A stretch of 64,000 bases of DNA from Sclerodactyla briareus. Its lineage: Eukaryota > Echinodermata > Holothuroidea > Dendrochirotida > Sclerodactylidae. Of the stretch, positions 58,800 to 64,000 are shown piece by piece (the stretch's first letter is position 1; the number at the start of each line of letters is the position of its first letter). Position numbers and translations under genes: made by a program. The notes below the pieces were generated by a model. That model was given only the letters and a program-made list of their open reading frames with translations. It was not told the origin of the DNA and made no database searches. The stretch spans positions 186,001-250,000 of the forward strand of contig JAODTK010001344.1 in the NCBI GenBank assembly GCA_026419785.1, in the 5' to 3' direction.

Positions 58800-59820
58800 T
58801 CCGTGACCCATCTCTTACCAGAGGTCGAGTCGTAGCAGAGCTCACATGTTTCAAGTCCGAGATCACTTCTCTGTGAACCCATTTCTTAAAGAGGTGATGT
58901 AGCACAGATCCATGTTTTTGTCAGTCGCTACTAAGACCCTTCTCTGTGATCATCCTTACAGAGGTGATTGTAACACAGCTTCACATGTTTCAGACCCTGA
59001 TATCACTTCTCTCTATGCTCATGCCCTTACAGAGGTGAATTGTAGCACACCTCACATGTTCGACCTATATCATTCTCTCTATGATCAATCCCTTACAGAG
59101 GTGATTGTAACAAAGTAAACATGATTCAGACCGAGATCACTTCTCTCTATATCAATCCTTACAGAGGTGATTGCTTAGCACGGTACATGATTCAGAACCT
59201 TGCGATCTTTCTCCTATGATCAACCCGTACAGAGGGGATGTAACACAGCTCAAATGTTAGACCTGCGATCACTTCTCTCTATGATCAATCCCTTACAGAG
59301 GTGATTGTGCCACAGTTAACCCATGAGTCAGACCTGAGATCACTTCTCTATGATCAATCCCTTACAGGGTGATTGTAGCACAGATCACATGTTTCAGACC
59401 CGAGACCACTTCTCGGGATCAATCCCTTACAGAGGGTGATTGTAGCACCAGATCAATGTTCAGACCGGACCACTCTCTGTGATCAATCCTTACAGAGGTG
59501 ATTGTAACACAGCTCACATGTTTTCAGACTGAGATCACCTTTCTGTGATCCATCCCTTACAGAGTGATTGTAGCACAGAATCACAGTTTCAGACCCGAGA
59601 CACTTCTCTGTGATCAATCCTTACAGAGTTGTAGACACAGCTCACATGATTAGACCCTGAGACAACTTCTCGTAATCAATCCCTTACAGAGGTGATTGTA
59701 TCACAGCGTCACCTGTTTCAGACATGAGATCACTTCTCTGTGAGCATCCTTTCAGATGTGATATAACCACAGCTAACAGTTACAGACTGAATTGTTTCGT
59801 TGTGATGACATGTATAGACA
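58800..59820 (+). repeat. Minisatellite, unit about 66 bp, about 14 copies
   Basis: The unit contains GATCACTTCTCTCTATGATC, AATCCCTTACAGAGGTGATT, GTAGCACAGCTCACATG and TTTCAGACC(T/C)GA. The TTACAGAGG core recurs every 60-70 bases. Copies drift mostly by small gains and losses. Confidence 0.92.
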
Positions 59821-59824
59821 CAGT

Positions 59825-60160
59825 CACATGATCTACTGCATGTATTTGTCCAGTAGTACATGATGATATTATACCCACCTATTTACAAGATTTTATGATT
59901 GCCATTTCAAGAGAGATAACAAGCACCACTAGCAGAAGCTGCAGTATATAAATTTGCTGTTTGGATCACAGAAACACAAAATGAATCGGCATACAATTAC
60001 AATGTACAATTTATACTTGAATTAATTTTAATTTGAATTCAATTTTTAAAATAAGTTATTTTAATTAATTACAAGAGTGTCAATCGCACAGTGATTCACC
60101 TGGTACGTATAAAAAAAATTAAGTCCACTAGTGCAATCTGATGGGAAGTGACTGTGACTG
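59825..60160. other. AT-rich non-coding DNA
   Basis: Includes a strongly A/T-rich stretch at 60,000-60,075 with AATT repeats. No gene is seen. Confidence 0.5.
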
Positions 60161-60164
60161 TGAT

Positions 60165-60265
60165 TTTGAATGAAGGGCCCCAGGGCCCACACTGGGATTG
60201 GGCCAGAAATTCACAATCACCCTAGGTACCCACTACCCATAGAAATGAACCATAATGTAACTGTA
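60165..60265 (+). repeat. Isolated copy of the GGGCCC-containing 165-bp repeat
   Basis: AAGGGCCCCAGGGCCCACAC, then a TGGGATTGGGCCAGAA block, CACCCTAGGTACCCACTACCC and CATAATGTAACTGTAA match the array unit at 62,025-62,115. Confidence 0.75.
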
Positions 60266-60409
60266 ACAACCCGAAACCAAAGGCTTATTGCATTTCCTTG
60301 CCTCTTCTGAACAACCTATAGCCGACCCAATACAAATGGGAGATTGCACCAGCCATTATGGAAACTATAACGTCTGACAAATTTTCCATTTTCCCCAACC
60401 AACCAATAG

Positions 60410-61505
60410 GGCTCCTATACTCTTGATAAAGAAGCTACATACCAAATTTCAAGGTTTCAGACTCTGACTTCTGGTGACTCAACTGAACTCTGACCTGGCC
60501 CCAAAACAATAGGGTTCTGTACTCATCATGGGAACTCGCATACCAAGCATGAGCTTCAATCAATCCATTGGGGTGGGGTCAAGTTATCATGTTTACAATT
60601 CAAAATTGGCCAAAATATGACTTTTCACAAATTTTATATGTTGACCAAAAATCACTGACCTGCCCGACCAAACAATAGGTTCATGTACTACCCATGAGAA
60701 AGAGACACCGAAATCTCAACCTGATCAGACAACCAATCTGGACTTAACGTGTCCACAAGGTTTTCAGAATTCAACCTCTGATGACCTCTGACCTGACCCC
60801 AAAACAGTAGGGTTCATGTAATCATCATTAGGAACACACATAACAAGTATGAGCTTTATCCATCCGGGTGGGGTGGAGTTATCGTGGTTTAAAGCCAAAA
60901 TTGGCCAAAATATTGACTTTTCACAAATTTTATATGTTGACCAAAATCACCTCCGACCTGGACCAAAACAATAGGGTTCCTGTACTCCCCATGAGAAAGC
61001 TACACACGAAATCTCAACCTGATCAGACAACCAATCTGGACTTAACGTGTTTACAAGGTGTTCACATGAATTCAACCTCTGATGACCTCTGACCTGACCC
61101 CAAAACAGTAGGGTTCATGTAATCATCATTAGGAACACACATAACAAGTATGAGCTTTATCCATCCGGGTGGGGTGGAGTTATCGTGTTTAAAAGCCAAA
61201 ATTGGCCAAAATATTGACTTTTCACAATTTTTTTCCATTTTTGACCAAAATTCACCCCCAACCTGAACCAAAAACAATAGGTTTTCCTGTACTTCCCATA
61301 AGAAACGCTATACAACAGATTTCAATCTGATCGGACCAACCATTCTGGACGTAGCGTGTTTACAATGTTTCCAGACTTTGACCTCTGTTGACCTCAGATT
61401 GACCTCTGACCTGACCCCAGAACGAGAGGACCCATGCACTCATCATGGGGAACACACATACCAAGTATGAGCTTCATCCATCCAGGTGGGGTTGTGTTTA
61501 CAAGC
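60410..61505 (+). repeat. Tandem repeat, unit about 300 bp, 3.5 copies
   Basis: Anchors GACCTCTGACCTGACCCCA near 60,784, 61,085 and 61,400, with a diverged one near 60,481, give a unit of about 301-315 bases. Each has ATCATCAT(T/G)AGGAACACACA, GAGCTTTATCCATCCGGGTG and AAAATTGGCCAAAATATTGA. The two central copies are nearly identical. It belongs to the CATCATGGGAAC family seen at 15 and 38.5 kb. Confidence 0.9.
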
Positions 61506-61514
61506 CATCGTTCA

Positions 61515-61640
61515 TACACACACACATACATACATACATACATACATACATACATACATACTACATACATACATACATACATACATACATACATACTACA
61601 TACATACATACATACATACATACATACATACACACACTGT
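61515..61640 (+). repeat. CATA tetranucleotide microsatellite
   Basis: About 28 CATA units are interrupted twice by CTACATA. Then comes CACACACTGTCATGACTGCA, the same sequence that follows the smaller microsatellite-like tails at 16.1 and 39.1 kb. Confidence 0.95.
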
Positions 61641-61689
61641 CATGACTGCATAGATTCCTTTGACTTCATCAAGGAATCAAAAATCAATT

Positions 61690-62120
61690 GAATCTTGTAA
61701 GGGGAGATGCATTTCAAGCACCATTGTGTGTAGATCCATATGATATACCACAGGGCCCAAGTGGGACCTTAGACCAACAATTCCTGAACAACCCAACGGT
61801 ACGGCTATCACACCACCATCATCATGATCATACGTCAGCACTGTGAACTAAAATTTGTAAGAGAAGTTGCATTTTGCACATGACAGGCTCCAGGGCACAT
61901 GGTGCCTCAGGTCCCAATTTCCTGAGAACCCTGAAGGTACGGCGATAAGACCATCATTTACGACTGAACATCAGCACTGTGCCACAGAATCTGTGGGGGG
62001 GGGGGTGATCATTTTGCATTTCATCACATGATGGGCCCTTAGGGCCCACATTGGGCCTTGGGGCAGAACTTTGCAAACACCCCTAACAGACCACTACCCA
62101 AGGACCATTACATGTAACTT
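61690..62120 (+). repeat. Tandem repeat, unit about 165 bp, three copies
   Basis: The phrase TCAGCACTGTG(AA/CC)A, the GCATTTC/TTGCACATGA block, a GGGCCC-type palindrome, TTCCTGA(G/A)AACCC and GGTACGGC(T/G)AT recur near 61,700, 61,860 and 62,020. A lone copy lies 1.9 kb to the left. Confidence 0.8.
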
Positions 62121-62124
62121 CAAT

Positions 62125-64000
62125 TGAAAATCAATTGATCTATGCTAAAAGCTGCTGACTGTTCATACAAAATGGTTGAAATTGACCCCTAGATGAATAA
62201 GAAACGAGACCCCGAGCCCTTGCCTAATTTCTACCCTTGCCAATACTGCACTATTCCAGCTATATGGAAAACATAAAATCTTGACAAAGAGTTCCAATAC
62301 CAGGTTCCACTTCCAAATTACTAAGAAATATTGCAATCTAAATATACTGATTGTCCTTATAGGCTCAACTTTGCAATGTATCAAAGCAGGATGAGCCCAC
62401 TCCCCCCCCCCTCCAAAAAAATAATGTCCTCATTTTGGAATGGTTTTTCGCTTCTCTCAAGTCCATTATTAGTTAGCAACTTTACTGTGAGTGATGCCTA
62501 ACAAAGAAATGATTGAATCAATTGTAGCTGCCAGCCATCATGTAAACACTGGTATCCATGGCAACCAAACAGTGTTGCCACTTCCTCATATTTTTTAAAC
62601 AGAATGAACTCTTTGTTATGCTTCTGGTGTAGCCATAGTTAATATCCAATTTTTATGGATACCCCAAAAATTGGCTCATTATCAAGGGATAATTTCCTTG
62701 TTGGAGTTCCACCCATCGGTCTCATGGTTGTCTCCTTGGGGAACCAATGCCACGTGGAGCAGACCAATCAGATGGGGGGGGGGGGGGGGGGGACCACGGA
62801 CATTTTTCCTTGTTGTCAGAGGTAACTTATTGTCAGTCTTGTTAGTTTTTGTTACTGAAACTCAGAGCGAGGTCCTACACAGTCAAAGTTGGATATTCAG
62901 AGTTATATAATTACTGATCCAATTATGTTGATCAGTGATTATCCTGGGAGGCTTATAGGTCTACACAGTGGAGTGCATTTCCTTTTATTTATTTTCAGTA
63001 ACCTACGTTGAGGGAAGATACAAAATGGTGGACTCTGCTGACAAATTCACAGTCATGTGGGGTCATGAACTCAATCTATCCTTTCTGTGTGTCATGGTGT
63101 AACTGTAATGTACCCATATCCCTAATTATAATCAATTATATTATGTCTACAGCTTACAGTAGTCACCTATAATGCCTGACACCGGGACGGGTGATACTTC
63201 TGACCAATTCTACTCAGGCCAGCCCACAGTTCAATACATAGGGACAGAGTAGACCTAGAAAAGTGCAATCATAATCCTGAAGGTGGACCCGGTCTACCAT
63301 ACACCCCTCCTCGCTAATGGCATGGCCACATGAATGGTCCACAGACCGTATCCTCCCTAAAATAGAGGGCAAGAAGACAGACCTGTGAAGACTGACCTAG
63401 TGATGGTCCCACTAGTCAAATTCATGTCAGAGTCTCTGTATCATCGGGCCAGTGGCCGGTATATACTGTATAATGGTGATCCCTGCTGTCATGGCCACAG
63501 TAGCCAGGCAGGAAGTTTCCTCCTTCACACACAAAATTATAGTATTATTGAAATTAGAGCTTCCTTTGAGGACCACAGTGTAAGTACGTAAGGTGAAGGT
63601 CACTACTGATTTAGAATTGAGAATCCTTGGTGAAGGGGTTGGGGAGGATGCAAGTCATCCATGTCTCACTAGCAAGGTAAGAAGGCTCATTTTGCAGGGC
63701 TCAAATCACCCGTTTCGCAGGGAATTTTGGTGGATGAATAAAGCTGGTTCCACGTAATACCTCTCTTTGTCACATTGGCCATGAGTGGGATGGAGTGAAC
63801 CATCGAACCCCACCGTCTGGCTATGCCACTGACCAGGAAAAAAAGAAAAAAATGGTGATAAAACTTCTGGCACATTTCTTTCAAATGTACAAAGCAACAA
63901 CCCTGCATGTTCGGCAATAAGGTGAATGAATGACCCAATGATCATACAGGAATCTGCCTTAAGGCATGTGCATAGCTCTCGATAATCAATGCACACTGTG
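62125..64000. other. Right flank, no supported gene
   Basis: Contains C and G homopolymers at 62,402 and 62,776-62,792 (the latter about 18 G). The open frames here show no domain or splice context. If the AT-hook gene extends to the right, this is its intron or promoter side, but I found no start-codon exon. Confidence 0.4.

Noticed and set aside
58740-58800. Minus-strand basic segment KSGKLKGRR as another AT-hook exon
   Set aside because: It lacks the GRP core and has no pyrimidine tract or acceptor.
61394-61691. Tyr/Ile/His/Thr and Met/Tyr/Val/Cys repeat proteins
   Set aside because: Direct products of translating the CATA microsatellite on each strand.
63687-63996. Minus-strand open frames near the right edge as a possible first exon of the AT-hook gene
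   Set aside because: No basic or Ser/Gln-rich HMGA-like N-terminus, no donor in frame and no hook.

Overview
The window is animal nuclear DNA. It has short coding exons with canonical GT-AG borders, very large introns, tRNA-derived SINE heads, L2/CR1-type LINE remnants, a DIRS-type retrotransposon and many minisatellites. A marine invertebrate, perhaps a deuterostome, fits this repeat mix, but I cannot name the species. Tandem copies differ again and again by single-base gains and losses, often in homopolymers. The one clearly conserved enzyme exon needs three reading frames. Both points suggest an error-rich long-read assembly, so short frame breaks should not be over-read.

Genes. At the left edge (1,434-1,690, + strand) is the last exon of succinate-semialdehyde dehydrogenase (ALDH5A1 family). 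On the minus strand, four small exons (56,687-56,759; 48,386-48,454; 44,719-44,781; 43,661-43,730) each encode one AT-hook built on RGRPKG. A fifth exon (19,148-19,244) encodes an acidic, Ser/Glu-rich C-terminus. Together they look like a stretched HMGA-type architectural chromatin gene of at least 37.6 kb. A possible alternative last exon is at 39,462-39,530.

Mobile DNA, left to right. SINE and LINE fragments lie at 2-5 kb. Minisatellites and a 165-bp tandem repeat fill 7-16 kb. A GC-rich, decayed DIRS-type element occupies about 22.6-32.5 kb, with inverted termini, a gag-like region present as three tandem copies of about 1.15 kb, RT/RNase H and tyrosine-recombinase segments. A family of hairpin-ended, Helentron-like non-autonomous elements occurs at 21.6, 32.6, 33.4, 34.0, 49.8, 50.7 and 56.8 kb. 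One of these (50,686-56,474) has swollen around a 607-bp satellite of about eight copies. Its neighbour (56,822-58,582) has the same ends but only about half a unit. The first AT-hook exon lies between these two copies. The right end (58.8-62.1 kb) is mostly tandem repeats and a CATA microsatellite.

The genes show no operon-like cooperation. The main story is a chromatin-protein gene whose introns have become a repository for rolling-circle-like, DIRS and satellite DNA. Repeat coordinates are estimates by eye. Exon borders were read base by base.
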